Shown: in pieces, positions 46,432-56,741 of the stretch | Position numbering within the stretch: position 1 is the stretch's first letter | Layout: each line of letters begins with the position of its first letter | NCBI GenBank assembly: GCA_040719455.1 | Contig: JBFDTN010000001.1 | Location: 2,017,501 to 2,081,500, forward strand | Direction: 5' to 3' | Source of the DNA: Streptococcus pneumoniae | Lineage (GTDB): Bacteria > Bacillota > Bacilli > Lactobacillales > Streptococcaceae | DNA length: 64,000 nucleotides | Notes under the pieces: model-generated | The model's input: only the letters and a program-made list of their open reading frames with translations | Database searches by the model: none | What the model was told of the DNA's origin: nothing | Program-made: the position numbers and the translations under genes

Positions 46432-47769
46432 ATGGATATTAGACAAGTTACAGAAACCATTGCCATGATTGAGGAGCAGAATTTCGATATTAGGACTATT
46501 ACCATGGGGATTTCGCTCCTTGATTGTATTGATACGGATATTGAGCGTGCAGCTGAGAAAATCTACCAAAAAATCACGACCAAGGCGCGTGATTTGGTCG
46601 CAGTCGGTGATGAGATTGCGGCTGAATTGGGGATTCCCATTGTCAATAAGCGGGTCAGTGTAACTCCGATTGCCCTAATTGGTGCAGCGACAGATGCGAC
46701 AGACTATGTGCCACTTGCTAAGGCTTTGGATCGTGCGGCAAAAGAAATCGGCGTTGATTTCATCGGTGGTTTTTCTGCCTTGGTGCAAAAGGGGTATCAA
46801 AAAGGGGATGAGATTCTCATTAACTCTATCCCTCGAGCCCTTGCAGAGACCGACAAGGTCTGCTCATCCGTTAACATTGGCTCGACCAAGACAGGGATTA
46901 ACATGACAGCCGTGCGGGATATGGGGCGGATTATCAAGGAAACAGCAGAGCTTTCTGAAATGGGAGCTGCAAAACTAGTTGTCTTTGCAAACGCAGTTGA
47001 GGATAATCCCTTCATGGCAGGAGCTTTCCACGGTGTGGGAGAAGCAGATGTGGTCATCAATGTTGGTGTTTCTGGTCCTGGTGTGGTCAAGCGTGCCCTT
47101 GAAAAAGTCCGTGGGGAAAGTTTTGATGTCGTGGCTGAAACGGTTAAAAAGACAGCCTTTAAGATTACCCGCATTGGTCAGCTAGTTGGTCAAATGGCGA
47201 GCGAGCGCCTTGGTGTTAAATTCGGGATTGTTGATTTGAGTCTAGCGCCAACACCTGCTATCGGAGACTCCGTAGCGCGCGTGCTTGAGGAAATGGGGCT
47301 TGAAACCGTTGGAACACATGGTACAACAGCAGCACTAGCTCTTCTCAATGACCAGGTCAAAAAAGGTGGTGTTATGGCATGTAACCAAGTTGGCGGACTC
47401 TCTGGTGCCTTCATTCCTGTGTCTGAAGACGAGGGCATGATTGCGGCAGTGCAAAACGGCTCCCTCAATTTGGAAAAATTAGAAGCCATGACGGCCATTT
47501 GCTCGGTCGGTCTTGACATGATTGCCATTCCAGAAACAACGCCAGCAGAAACCATTGCAGCCATGATTGCAGACGAAGCAGCCATTGGCGTTATCAACCA
47601 AAAAACGACTGCTGTTCGGATTATTCCAAAAGGAAAAGAAGGCGACATGATTGAATTTGGCGGTCTCTTAGGAACAGCCCCTGTCATGAAAGTCAACCAA
47701 GCCTCATCAGCTGACTTCATCGCGCGTGGTGGACAAATTCCAGCACCGATTCATAGCTTTAAGAATTAA
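46432..47769 (+). CDS. UPF0210/DUF711 family protein, PFL-like fold
   Basis: 445 residues, full length for the family: [103 protein letters not shown], and a glycine-rich end ([36 protein letters not shown]). The fold relates to pyruvate-formate lyase, but radical residues are not evident and the reaction is unknown. RBS AAGAGGTGATTC. Paired with the ACT gene; a bidirectional terminator follows. Confidence 0.92.
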   Translation: MDIRQVTETIAMIEEQNFDIRTITMGISLLDCIDTDIERAAEKIYQKITTKARDLVAVGDEIAAELGIPIVNKRVSVTPIALIGAATDATDYVPLAKALDRAAKEIGVDFIGGFSALVQKGYQKGDEILINSIPRALAETDKVCSSVNIGSTKTGINMTAVRDMGRIIKETAELSEMGAAKLVVFANAVEDNPFMAGAFHGVGEADVVINVGVSGPGVVKRALEKVRGESFDVVAETVKKTAFKITRIGQLVGQMASERLGVKFGIVDLSLAPTPAIGDSVARVLEEMGLETVGTHGTTAALALLNDQVKKGGVMACNQVGGLSGAFIPVSEDEGMIAAVQNGSLNLEKLEAMTAICSVGLDMIAIPETTPAETIAAMIADEAAIGVINQKTTAVRIIPKGKEGDMIEFGGLLGTAPVMKVNQASSADFIARGGQIPAPIHSFKN

Positions 47770-47772
47770 TGT

Positions 47773-47807
47773 AAAAAATCTAGGTAGAAAGAACTACCTA
47801 GATTTTT
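47773..47807. terminator. Bidirectional terminator
   Basis: AAAAATCTAGGTAG, loop AAAGAA, CTACCTAGATTTTT; shared with the convergent Nudix gene whose stop it touches. Confidence 0.92.
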
Positions 47808-48258
47808 AATTAGAAGTCACGATGTGATGAATACCAGAGTGTGTGCTTTGTAAAATCTTATCTAAGAAATTGGGATAGAGTCTATGTTGGCTGAGCTCTG
47901 AAATGGGAATCCAGTGGACCGTTTCCTCATTGTCAGTAGGCGCTAAGAAAGTCTTTCCTTTTGATTTCATGAGGTAATAGAGGCAGATTTCATGCCGATT
48001 TTGTCCATGGTCGACAAAGAAATTTTCATGAATACAGATTAAACGATCAATAGCATAGACTTGACCGGTTTCTTCCTTGATTTCACGGAGAAGAGCCTCC
48101 TCAGAAGTCTCGCCAAGCTTCACTGCTCCTCCGAGTGAGTAGAGATAGTCGTCATGGGGATTACCGATAAAACAAATGGCATCATTTTCAATGATGATGG
48201 CAGCAGCACGGTAGCGAAAATGGCCACTGGGAGTGTGAAGATAAATGTCAGGTATCAT
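47806..48258 (-). CDS. Nudix hydrolase
   Basis: 150 residues. The Nudix box is complete: GGAVKLGETSEEALLREIKEETGQ (G-x5-E-x7-REU-x-EE-x-GU pattern). Upstream is FRYRAAAIIIENDAICFIG and downstream HENFFVDHGQNRHEICLYYLM and VHWIPISEL. Hydrolyses a nucleoside-diphosphate-linked substrate, identity unknown; MutT-type cleaning or a sugar/ADP compound are both possible. The reverse-strand RBS is AAGGAACTTCTAC before ATG 48258. Single gene, divergent from truA. Confidence 0.88.
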   Translation of the reverse strand: MIPDIYLHTPSGHFRYRAAAIIIENDAICFIGNPHDDYLYSLGGAVKLGETSEEALLREIKEETGQVYAIDRLICIHENFFVDHGQNRHEICLYYLMKSKGKTFLAPTDNEETVHWIPISELSQHRLYPNFLDKILQSTHSGIHHIVTSN

Positions 48259-48358
48259 GTAGAAGTTCCTTATGATGATAGATAAGAGTAGTATATCATT
48301 TTGTTGGTGAGTCTTTCAAGTCTAAAAAAGTGTACCCATACACTTTCTGCTTTTTCTC

Positions 48359-48387
48359 TTGTTTGTCCTTATTATCCCTGCTATAAT
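48359..48387 (+). promoter_or_regulatory. truA promoter, predicting a leaderless mRNA
   Basis: TTGTTT (48359-48364), 17 bases ending TGC, TATAAT (48382-48387). Start of transcription would fall at about 48393-48395, on the ATG of truA at 48394. Confidence 0.7.
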
Positions 48388-48393
48388 AGGAAC

Positions 48394-49143
48394 ATGGTAA
48401 GATATAAAGCAACGATTTCCTATGATGGCTATGCCTTTGCTGGCTTTCAGCGCCAGCCTCATGCGCGTAGTGTTCAGGAAGAATTTGAAAAAACGCTAAG
48501 TCGTATTAACCGTGGTTTGCCGATTACAATTCACGGGGCAGGGCGGACGGATAGTGGTGTTCATGCCTTGGGGCAAGTGATTCATTTTGATTTGCCTGAA
48601 AAGCGGGATTTGGAAAAGCTGCGTTTTGCACTTGATACGCAGACGCCAGAGGATATAGATGTGATTGCGGTAGAAGAAGTCAGTGATGATTTTCATGCTC
48701 GCTACACCAAGCATAGTAAAACCTATGAATTTTTAGTGGATACAGGTCGTCCGAAAAATCCGATGATGCGTCACTATGCCACTCACTACCCTTATCCTTT
48801 GGATATTGGCTTAATAGAGCAAGCACTGCCTCAACTTGTAGGAGAGCATGACTTTACAGGATTTACAGCTGCTGGCACCAGTGTTGAGAACAAGGTGCGG
48901 ATCATCACAGAAGCGAGTTTGCGAGTAGATGATTCTCAAAATCTCTTGATGTTTACCTTTTCAGGGAATGGATTTTTATATAAGCAGATTCGCAATATGG
49001 TGGGTACGCTGTTAAAGATTGGCAATGGTCGCATGCCTGTTGAGCAGATTTCAAAGATCTTAGAAGAAAAAGATCGCAATTTAGCTGGACCAACTGCGGC
49101 ACCGAATGGATTGTATTTAAAGGAGATTTCCTATGAAGAATGA
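48394..49143 (+). CDS. truA: tRNA pseudouridine(38-40) synthase
   Basis: Modifies uridines 38-40 in the anticodon arm. 249 residues from ATG 48394, which gives the conserved opening [21 protein letters not shown]; the frame upstream to 48301 overlaps the promoter. Catalytic Asp is in [19 protein letters not shown]. Also [13 protein letters not shown] and [17 protein letters not shown]. Its last 11 bases overlap the following kinase gene. First gene of a four-gene overlapping operon. Confidence 0.96.
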   Translation: MVRYKATISYDGYAFAGFQRQPHARSVQEEFEKTLSRINRGLPITIHGAGRTDSGVHALGQVIHFDLPEKRDLEKLRFALDTQTPEDIDVIAVEEVSDDFHARYTKHSKTYEFLVDTGRPKNPMMRHYATHYPYPLDIGLIEQALPQLVGEHDFTGFTAAGTSVENKVRIITEASLRVDDSQNLLMFTFSGNGFLYKQIRNMVGTLLKIGNGRMPVEQISKILEEKDRNLAGPTAAPNGLYLKEISYEE

Positions 49144-49894
49144 ATTGATTTTAGCGATTTCAGGCAATGATATTTATAGTGGTGGTGGGCTATATGCTGA
49201 TCTTACGACCTATACAGTGCATGCGCAGCATGGTTTTGTTGCTGTGACTTGCTTGACTGCTATGACAGACAAAGGATTTGAAGTGTTTGCGACGGATACA
49301 GAGGTGTTTCGCCATCAGCTAAATAGTTTGAAAGATGTTCCTTTTTCAGCGATTAAAATTGGTCTTTTACCCAATGTGGAGATTGCACGTCTGACTCTTG
49401 AGTTTATCCAGCAACATAGTGAGATCCCTGTGATTTTAGATCCTGTTTTAGTGTGTAAGGAAACGCATGATGTGGAGGTGACAGCCCTACGCGAGGAACT
49501 CTTTAGGCTATTTCCTTATGCGACGATTATCACACCAAACTTGGCAGAAGCTCAGCTATTGATCCAAAAAGACATCAAGACTTTAGAGGATATGAAAAAT
49601 GCCGCACAAATGCTCTATGACTTGGGAGCAAAAGCGGTGGTGATTAAGGGAGGAAATCGCTTTAGTGAGAGCGAAGCTATCGATCTTTTCTATGATGGAG
49701 AGAATGATGAAGTGCTGCGTCAGCCTCTCCTTACCAGCAATAACACGGGAGCAGGTTGCACTTTTGCGTCAGCGATTACAAGCTTTTTAGCGAAGGGAGA
49801 AAGTCTATCTCAAGCTATCAAGCAAGCAAAAGTTTTTGTCTATCGTGCCATTCAAGGCGCCGATGATTATGGAGTGATTCAATATGAGCAATAA
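49133..49894 (+). CDS. pdxK: Pyridoxine/hydroxymethylpyrimidine kinase-like protein
   Basis: 253-residue ribokinase-like kinase of the ThiD/PdxK group. [40 protein letters not shown] at the start, [36 protein letters not shown], and anion hole/catalytic Asp region [15 protein letters not shown]. Normally GAGCT has a D for the base (GTGCTLS or GAGDT types); here the cysteine form is seen, as in PdxK/ThiD-like enzymes. Start overlaps truA by 11 bases and its end overlaps the ECF gene by 11. The vitamin-transporter neighbour supports a B6 (or B1 precursor) salvage role. Confidence 0.78.
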   Translation: MKNELILAISGNDIYSGGGLYADLTTYTVHAQHGFVAVTCLTAMTDKGFEVFATDTEVFRHQLNSLKDVPFSAIKIGLLPNVEIARLTLEFIQQHSEIPVILDPVLVCKETHDVEVTALREELFRLFPYATIITPNLAEAQLLIQKDIKTLEDMKNAAQMLYDLGAKAVVIKGGNRFSESEAIDLFYDGENDEVLRQPLLTSNNTGAGCTFASAITSFLAKGESLSQAIKQAKVFVYRAIQGADDYGVIQYEQ

Positions 49895-50357
49895 ACGAAC
49901 CTATAAATTAGTGATATTAGCCATTCTAACAGCCCTCAGTGTGACCCTAGGTTATTTTCTAAAAATTCCAACTCCAACAGGGATTTTAACCTTGCTTGAT
50001 GCGGGGATTTTCTTCACAGCCTTTTATTTTGGCAGTAAAGAAGGGGCTTTGGTTGGCGGTTTGTCAGGATTTTTGATTGATTTACTAGCTGGTTATCCTC
50101 AGTGGATGTTCTTTAGTCTGATTATTCACGGACTACAAGGGTATTTTGCAGGTTTTAGAGGAACTTTTCGGTGGTTAGGGCTTGTTTTGGCAAGTTTTGT
50201 GATGGTTTCTGGCTATGCTCTAGCCTCCAGCTGGATGAATGGCTGGGGAGCAGCTCTGCCAGAAATCTTACCAAATCTCTCTCAAAATCTCCTTGGGATG
50301 ATTCTTGGCTGGGGCATTTCACAAACCTTTAAAAAGAGTCTGGGGGATAGAATATGA
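49884..50357 (+). CDS. ECF transporter S component (vitamin-precursor specific)
   Basis: 157 residues with five to six transmembrane helices: [84 protein letters not shown]. This is the layout of small S components, which use the shared EcfAA'T module encoded elsewhere. Adjacent to a PdxK/ThiD-type kinase, so pyridoxine (PdxU-like) or hydroxymethylpyrimidine (HmpT-like) is the likely substrate; the choice is open. Overlaps the kinase gene by 11 bases and the next gene by four. Confidence 0.85.
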   Translation: MSNKRTYKLVILAILTALSVTLGYFLKIPTPTGILTLLDAGIFFTAFYFGSKEGALVGGLSGFLIDLLAGYPQWMFFSLIIHGLQGYFAGFRGTFRWLGLVLASFVMVSGYALASSWMNGWGAALPEILPNLSQNLLGMILGWGISQTFKKSLGDRI

Positions 50358-50896
50358 ACAAAGCAGTGCTCCAAGAAGATATGAAAACCATCTCCCTAGA
50401 TGTCTTAGAGAAATCAGGCATTCGTGAAGGGCAGATTTTTGTGCTAGGCTTGTCATCAAGTGAGGTCGTAGGAGGTAGGATTGGACAAGCTTCTAGCCAA
50501 GAAGTTGGAGAAATCATTGTCCAGACCTTGCTTGAGATCTTAGAAGAACGTGGAATTTATTTAGCTGTTCAAGGCTGCGAGCATCTCAATCGTGCGCTTA
50601 TGGTTGAGCGAGAAGTAGCAGACAAGTACCATTTAGAAATTGTCAATGTGCTTCCGAGTCTCCATGCAGGAGGAGCCGGGCAATTAGCAGCGCTGCAATA
50701 TATGAAAAATCCTGTCGAAGTTGAATTCATCACAGCCCACGCAGGAATAGATATTGGTGATACTGCGATTGGTATGCATATCAAGCATGTCCAAGTGCCG
50801 ATTCGTCCGATTTTAAAAGAGTTGGGTCATGCCCATGTGACAGCTTTGACCACACGCCCTAAAAAAATCGGTGGCGAGCGGGCAATCTATGCTTAA
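50354..50896 (+). CDS. UPF0340 family protein (YwlG, TIGR01440)
   Basis: 180 residues, family function unknown. [121 protein letters not shown] is the full family signature. Soluble. Starts four bases inside the ECF gene (ATGA), so translationally coupled. Last gene of the truA operon; a terminator follows. Confidence 0.92.
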   Translation: MNKAVLQEDMKTISLDVLEKSGIREGQIFVLGLSSSEVVGGRIGQASSQEVGEIIVQTLLEILEERGIYLAVQGCEHLNRALMVEREVADKYHLEIVNVLPSLHAGGAGQLAALQYMKNPVEVEFITAHAGIDIGDTAIGMHIKHVQVPIRPILKELGHAHVTALTTRPKKIGGERAIYA

Positions 50897-50919
50897 GGAC
50901 TAAAGTTCCATATAGATAC

Positions 50920-50968
50920 AAAAAACACTTCTGTTTTTAGTGAAAACTGAGAATAGAGGTGTTTTTTA
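50920..50968 (+). terminator. Terminator of the truA operon
   Basis: AAAAAACACTTCT pairs with AGAGGTGTTTTTT across a loop containing TTTTAGTGAAAACT. Confidence 0.8.
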
Positions 50969-51346
50969 GTAGGATAAATTGTAGATTTATTTGGTCATTC
51001 TTAAGATTTCTCTTTTTTGTGGGGATATATTTGGTGTAGTAGACAGAGCAATGTTTGAGGCTATGCCAAAAAGGAGCGGTAATGCAGGTGATACATACAT
51101 ATGAAAGCTAGGAGGATAAATCTGCGTCGGTAGTGTCCTGTCTTTATCTCCTAAATTACAAAAAAATGATAATATTTAGCATTTGTCCAAAATAGCTTAT
51201 TTTTAAAAGTATGTATTTACTCAAAACTAAGCAAAATATAAAGAAATGGAAGATGAAATATCATTTTTCTTGATGGTTATAGGATTTTAGATTTTTAATG
51301 AAATTCTTGATTTGAGAAGGATTGAGCAAGTTTGGTCATTAGTGAG
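50969..51346. other. Gene-free stretch before tig
   Basis: About 380 AT-rich bases. A few ribosome-site-like AGGAGG strings occur (about 51110) but lead to no frame of useful length. I see no repeat family member, RNA gene or terminator here. Confidence 0.4.
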
Positions 51347-51376
51347 TGGACAATTATATAGTAGATGTGCTATAAT
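51347..51376 (+). promoter_or_regulatory. tig promoter
   Basis: TGGACA (51347-51352), 18 bases ending TGC, TATAAT (51371-51376), an extended -10 promoter about 39 bases before the start codon. Confidence 0.7.
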
Positions 51377-51414
51377 AGAGCGTATGCAATAAAATGTTAA
51401 GGAGAAATGACAGA

Positions 51415-52698
51415 ATGTCTGTATCATTTGAAACAAAAGAAACAAACCGTGGTGTATTAACTTTCACCATCAGCCAAGAGCAAATCAAACCAGCTCTTGA
51501 CAAAGTATTTAACGATGTTAAGAAAAATCTTAATGTTCCAGGTTTCCGTAAAGGTCGTATCCCACGTCCAATCTTTGACCAAAAATTTGGTGAAGAAGCG
51601 CTTTACCAAGATGCTTTGAATGCTCTTCTTCCAGCAGCTTATGAAGGAGCTGTTGCTGAAGCAGGTATCGAAGTGGTGGCACAACCACAATTTGATATTG
51701 AATCAATGGAAAAAGGACAAGACTGGACCATCACTGCAACTGTTGTGACAAAACCAGAAGTAAAACTCGGTGCTTATAAGGACCTTGAAGTATCTGTTGA
51801 CGTTTCAAAAGAAGTGACTGATGCAGATGTGGATGCGAAGATTGAGCGCGAGCGCAACAACTTGGCAGAATTGGTTATCAAAGAAGACAAAGCAGCTGAA
51901 GGTGATACTGTTGTCATCGACTTTGTTGGTTCTGTTGATGGTGTTGAATTTGACGGTGGTAAAGGAGATAACTACCCACTTGAGCTTGGTAGCGGTCAAT
52001 TTATCCCAGGATTTGAAGAGCAGTTGGTAGGTCATGCGGCAGGTGAAACTGTGGATGTGAATGTAACCTTCCCAGAAGATTACCAAGCAGCAGATCTTGC
52101 AGGAAAAGCAGCGAAATTCGTGACAACCATCCACGAAGTGAAAGCAAAAGAAGTGCCTGCACTTGATGATGAATTGGCAAAAGACATCGATGACGAAGTA
52201 GAAACACTTGACGAGTTGAAAGCAAAATACCGCAAAGAACTAGAAGCAGCTAAAGAAATTGCTTATGATGATGCTGTTGAATCAGCAGCACTTGACCTTG
52301 CGGTTGAAAATGCAGAAATCGTTGAACTTCCAGCTGAAATGATTCACGAAGAAGTACATCGCTCTATGAATGAATTCCTTGGAAATATGCAACGTCAAGG
52401 CATCTCTCCAGAAATGTACTTCCAAATCACTGGAACAACTGAAGATGATCTTCACAAACAATACGAAGGCGATGCTGAAAAACGCACAAAAACAAACCTT
52501 GTTATTGAAGCGATTGCGAAAGCAGAAGGATTTGAAGCAACAGATGAGGAAATCGAAGCAGAAATCACTTCTCTTGCATCAGATTACAACATGGAAGTGG
52601 ACCAAGTTCGTCGCTTGCTCTCTAAAGATATGTTGAAACATGACATTGCTATCAAGAAAGCTGTTGAAGTGATCACTAGCACTGCAAAAGTAAAATAA
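51415..52698 (+). CDS. tig: Trigger factor, ribosome-associated chaperone
   Basis: 427 residues, the standard streptococcal length, from ATG 51415. AAGGAG lies 10 bases upstream; an in-frame ATG at 51394 overlaps that region. Ribosome-binding domain (about 1-115) has [29 protein letters not shown]. The PPIase domain (about 150-245) has [44 protein letters not shown]. The helical C-terminal domain completes the chaperone cradle. In streptococci this protein also affects secreted protease maturation. Single gene with own terminator. Confidence 0.97.
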   Translation: MSVSFETKETNRGVLTFTISQEQIKPALDKVFNDVKKNLNVPGFRKGRIPRPIFDQKFGEEALYQDALNALLPAAYEGAVAEAGIEVVAQPQFDIESMEKGQDWTITATVVTKPEVKLGAYKDLEVSVDVSKEVTDADVDAKIERERNNLAELVIKEDKAAEGDTVVIDFVGSVDGVEFDGGKGDNYPLELGSGQFIPGFEEQLVGHAAGETVDVNVTFPEDYQAADLAGKAAKFVTTIHEVKAKEVPALDDELAKDIDDEVETLDELKAKYRKELEAAKEIAYDDAVESAALDLAVENAEIVELPAEMIHEEVHRSMNEFLGNMQRQGISPEMYFQITGTTEDDLHKQYEGDAEKRTKTNLVIEAIAKAEGFEATDEEIEAEITSLASDYNMEVDQVRRLLSKDMLKHDIAIKKAVEVITSTAKVK

Positions 52699-52705
52699 AT
52701 CGGGT

Positions 52706-52734
52706 AAGCTAATAGTTTCGACTATTGGCTTTTC
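52706..52734 (+). terminator. Terminator of tig
   Basis: AGCTAATAGT, loop TTCG, ACTATTGGCT then TTTC; contains one G-T pair and a very stable UUCG-type loop. Confidence 0.7.
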
Positions 52735-52758
52735 CTATCATGTGTAGATAAAATTCCT

Positions 52759-52787
52759 TTGACGAAAGTGAAAAATTATCGTACAAT
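52759..52787 (+). promoter_or_regulatory. rpoE promoter
   Basis: TTGACG (52759-52764), 17 bases, TACAAT (52782-52787). Confidence 0.8.
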
Positions 52788-52818
52788 AGAAGGTAATGAC
52801 AACATAAGGAGAAAAACG

Positions 52819-53406
52819 TTGGAATTAGAAGTATTTGCTGGGCAAGAAAAAAGTGAACTATCCATGGTAGAAGTAGCGCGTGCGATTTTGGAAGTGCGCG
52901 GTCGTGACCATGAGATGTATTTCAATGACCTTGTTAATGAGATTCAAAATTACTTGGGAAAATCAAATAGTGATATTCGTGAAGCCCTTCCTCTTTTTTA
53001 TACAGAGTTGAATGTTGATGGAAGCTTCATTCCTCTTGGGGATAATAAATGGGGTCTTCGTTCTTGGTATGCGATCGATGAGGTTGATGAGGAAATCATT
53101 GCGCTTGAAGAAGATGATGAAAATGATGTTCCGAAAAAACGTAAGAAAAAACGTGTCAATGCCTTCATGGATGGGGATGACGATGCTATTGATTACAATG
53201 CAGATGACCCAGAAGATGAAGACAGCTACGAAGCTGACCCTGCTCTTAACTACGGTGATGATAATCCAGATGACGAAAAGAGTGAAGTAGAAGCTTATGA
53301 TGCGGAAATCAACGAGATTGCTCCAGATGATTTGGGTGAAGAAGTGGACCTCAATGAAGAAGACGATGAGTTTTCTGATGAAGAGGAAGTTGAAATCGAA
53401 GAATAA
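52819..53406 (+). CDS. rpoE: RNA polymerase delta subunit
   Basis: 195 residues with start codon TTG 52819: ATAAGGAGAAAAACG precedes it, and the frame further upstream runs through the promoter. Folded N-terminal domain (about 1-92): [47 protein letters not shown] and [15 protein letters not shown]. After a short basic patch (KKRKKKRVN) the C-terminal half is a disordered Asp/Glu tail that mimics nucleic acid and helps recycle polymerase. pyrG follows after 118 bases, the usual Firmicute order. Confidence 0.97.
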   Translation: MELEVFAGQEKSELSMVEVARAILEVRGRDHEMYFNDLVNEIQNYLGKSNSDIREALPLFYTELNVDGSFIPLGDNKWGLRSWYAIDEVDEEIIALEEDDENDVPKKRKKKRVNAFMDGDDDAIDYNADDPEDEDSYEADPALNYGDDNPDDEKSEVEAYDAEINEIAPDDLGEEVDLNEEDDEFSDEEEVEIEE

Positions 53407-53411
53407 TCTAG

Positions 53412-53440
53412 TTGACAAACGAGCTAATCTGCGATATTAT
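53412..53440 (+). promoter_or_regulatory. pyrG promoter
   Basis: TTGACA (53412-53417), 17 bases, TATTAT (53435-53440). The seventh base downstream is the first of GGGC (53447-53450), the expected start of transcription. Confidence 0.8.
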
Positions 53441-53446
53441 AATATT

Positions 53447-55132
<1,686 letters not shown>

Positions 55133-55192
55133 TCTTTGTACCTTAACAGTTAGAAAAAAATATGAAAATTTGAAAAAAGTTGACAAAAACTC

Positions 55193-55221
55193 TTGACAAG
55201 AGAGTCAATCCTTGATATACT
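55193..55221 (+). promoter_or_regulatory. tRNA-Leu promoter
   Basis: TTGACA (55193-55198), 17 bases, TATACT (55216-55221). A second TTGACA at 55179 is a possible alternative -35. Strong, as expected for a stable RNA gene. Confidence 0.82.
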
Positions 55222-55237
55222 GTTAAGGTACTCAATC

Positions 55238-55323
55238 GCGGGGATGGCGGAATTGGCAGACGCGCAGGACTAAGGATCCTGTGACCGCTTTAGGTCGTGA
55301 GGGTTCAAGTCCCTCTCTCCGCA
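55238..55323 (+). tRNA. tRNA-Leu, anticodon AAG
   Basis: 86-base class II tRNA. Acceptor stem GCGGGGA pairs with TCTCCGC (one G-U), discriminator A, no encoded CCA. Anticodon stem CAGGA/TCCTG with loop CTAAGGA, anticodon AAG at 55272-55274 (reads CUU, and CUC if A34 is deaminated to inosine). The long variable arm TGACCGCTTTAGGTCGT and T arm GAGGGTTCAAGTCCCTC are regular. It stands alone between pyrG and fba with its own promoter and terminator. Confidence 0.97.
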
Positions 55324-55327
55324 GTAA

Positions 55328-55357
55328 GTAAGACTGGTTTATCCAGTCTTTTTTTCT
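55328..55357 (+). terminator. Terminator of tRNA-Leu
   Basis: AAGACTGG, loop TTTAT, CCAGTCTTTTTTT. Confidence 0.9.
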
Positions 55358-55395
55358 TAATAAATATTTTTCAAAAATGTGTAAGAATAAGAAAT

Positions 55396-55409
55396 GGTAA
55401 ACGTTTTCA
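55396..55409 (+). promoter_or_regulatory. Candidate cre (CcpA) site upstream of fba
   Basis: GGTAAACGTTTTCA matches TGnAAnCGnWnnCW with one mismatch. It is about 35 bases upstream of a likely extended -10 TGATAAAAT (55444-55452), a place where CcpA usually activates glycolytic genes. Confidence 0.5.
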
Positions 55410-55500
55410 AGTTGTAGTAAGACTAGCATTTTAGATGAAAAAGTGATAAAATAAACAATGTAAGTGGGAAATCCCACAAAAATAAAGAGGAGGCTAGAAA

Positions 55501-56382
55501 ATGCCAATCGTTTCAGCAGAAAAATTTGTTCAAGCAGCTCGTGACAATGGTTACGCAGTTGGTGGATTTAACACAAACAACCTTGAGTGGACTCAAGCTA
55601 TCTTGCGTGCAGCAGAAGCTAAAAAAGCTCCTGTTTTGATCCAAACTTCAATGGGTGCAGCAAAATACATGGGTGGTTACAAAGTAGCTCGTAACTTGAT
55701 TGCGAACCTTGTAGAGTCAATGAACATTACAGTTCCAGTTGCAATCCACCTTGACCATGGTCATTATGAAGATGCTCTTGAGTGTATCGAAGCTGGTTAC
55801 ACTTCAATCATGTTTGACGGTTCACACCTTCCAGTTGAAGAAAACCTTGAAAAAGCTCGTGAAGTTGTTAAATTGGCTCACGCAAAAGGTATCTCAGTTG
55901 AGGCTGAAGTTGGAACAATCGGTGGAGAAGAAGACGGAATCATCGGTTCTGGTGAGCTTGCTCCAATCGAAGATGCAAAAGCAATGGTAGAAACTGGTAT
56001 CGACTTCTTGGCAGCTGGTATCGGTAACATCCACGGTCCATACCCAGAAAACTGGGAAGGTCTAGACCTTGAGCACTTGAAGAAATTGACAGAAGCTGTT
56101 CCAGGTTTCCCAATCGTTCTTCACGGTGGTTCTGGTATTCCAGATGAGCAAATCCAAGCAGCGATCAAACTTGGTGTTGCAAAAGTAAACGTAAATACTG
56201 AGTGCCAAATCGCATTCTCAAATGCAACTCGTGAATTTGCTCGTAACTATGACGCAAACGAAGCAGAATACGACAAGAAAAAACTCTTTGACCCACGTAA
56301 ATTCTTGGCAGACGGTGTAAAAGCTATCCAAGCATCTGTTGAAGAGCGTATCGATGTTTTCGGTTCTGAAAACAAAGCTTAA
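55501..56382 (+). CDS. fba: Class II fructose-bisphosphate aldolase
   Basis: Zinc aldolase of glycolysis, cleaving fructose-1,6-bisphosphate. 293 residues. VGGFNTNNLEWTQAILRAAEAKKAPVLIQTSMGAAKYMGG, zinc and catalytic region VAIHLDHGHYEDALECIEAGYTSIMFDGSHLPVEEN, EAEVGTIGGEEDG, GIGNIHGPYPENWEGLDLEHL, and phosphate site LHGGSGIPDEQI with VNVNTECQ. AGAGGAGGCTAGAAA before the ATG. Codons are strongly biased to the preferred set (GGT, GTT, CGT, AAA), as for an abundant protein. Confidence 0.98.
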   Translation: MPIVSAEKFVQAARDNGYAVGGFNTNNLEWTQAILRAAEAKKAPVLIQTSMGAAKYMGGYKVARNLIANLVESMNITVPVAIHLDHGHYEDALECIEAGYTSIMFDGSHLPVEENLEKAREVVKLAHAKGISVEAEVGTIGGEEDGIIGSGELAPIEDAKAMVETGIDFLAAGIGNIHGPYPENWEGLDLEHLKKLTEAVPGFPIVLHGGSGIPDEQIQAAIKLGVAKVNVNTECQIAFSNATREFARNYDANEAEYDKKKLFDPRKFLADGVKAIQASVEERIDVFGSENKA

Positions 56383-56398
56383 TAAGCGATAAAAGATG

Positions 56399-56436
56399 AC
56401 AAGGCTGAGACAAAAGTGTCCAGCCTTGTTTTTTTA
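56399..56436 (+). terminator. Terminator of fba
   Basis: ACAAGGCTG pairs with CAGCCTTGT, then TTTTTT. Confidence 0.9.
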
Positions 56437-56600
56437 TAAATTCAACAGTTTGACTCAGTCTTGTCGCTGGCTTCAATTCTCCAGTGGAGCTTTGAAGAGA
56501 GTAAACTAATCCAGCGGATTAGTTTAGATCGAATTTAAAAACAAAGGAGTGAAGAAAATCGATTTCTGAGAAATAACGATTGAGTCTCACTCCTTTTTTT
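56437..56600. repeat. Hairpin-rich intergenic stretch
   Basis: No gene. Contains CTCCAGTGGAG, the perfect hairpin AAACTAATCC/GGATTAGTTT (about 56503-56526), then AAGGAGTGA...TCACTCCTT followed by TTTTT (about 56545-56600), a second terminator-like structure of the GAGTGA type seen elsewhere in the window. Confidence 0.5.
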
Positions 56601-56668
56601 GTACTGAAGATATGAGTTTTTTCGACAACTATCGCAGACGGGGGCTTCAATATTTTGATATGTTTAAG

Positions 56669-56698
56669 TTTACAAATGCCCTATAAGTATGCTTTAAT
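56669..56698 (+). promoter_or_regulatory. Promoter of the M26 protease gene
   Basis: TTTACA (56669-56674), 18 bases ending TGC, TTTAAT (56693-56698), an extended -10 type promoter. Confidence 0.55.
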
Positions 56699-56741
56699 AG
56701 AAAATGGACAAATGTAAGAATATTGATTGAAAAGGAATAAT

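Noticed and set aside
46797-47720. Long reverse-strand open frames across the UPF0210 gene
   Set aside because: Antisense shadows of a GC-richer conserved coding region; the forward frame is a full-length conserved protein.
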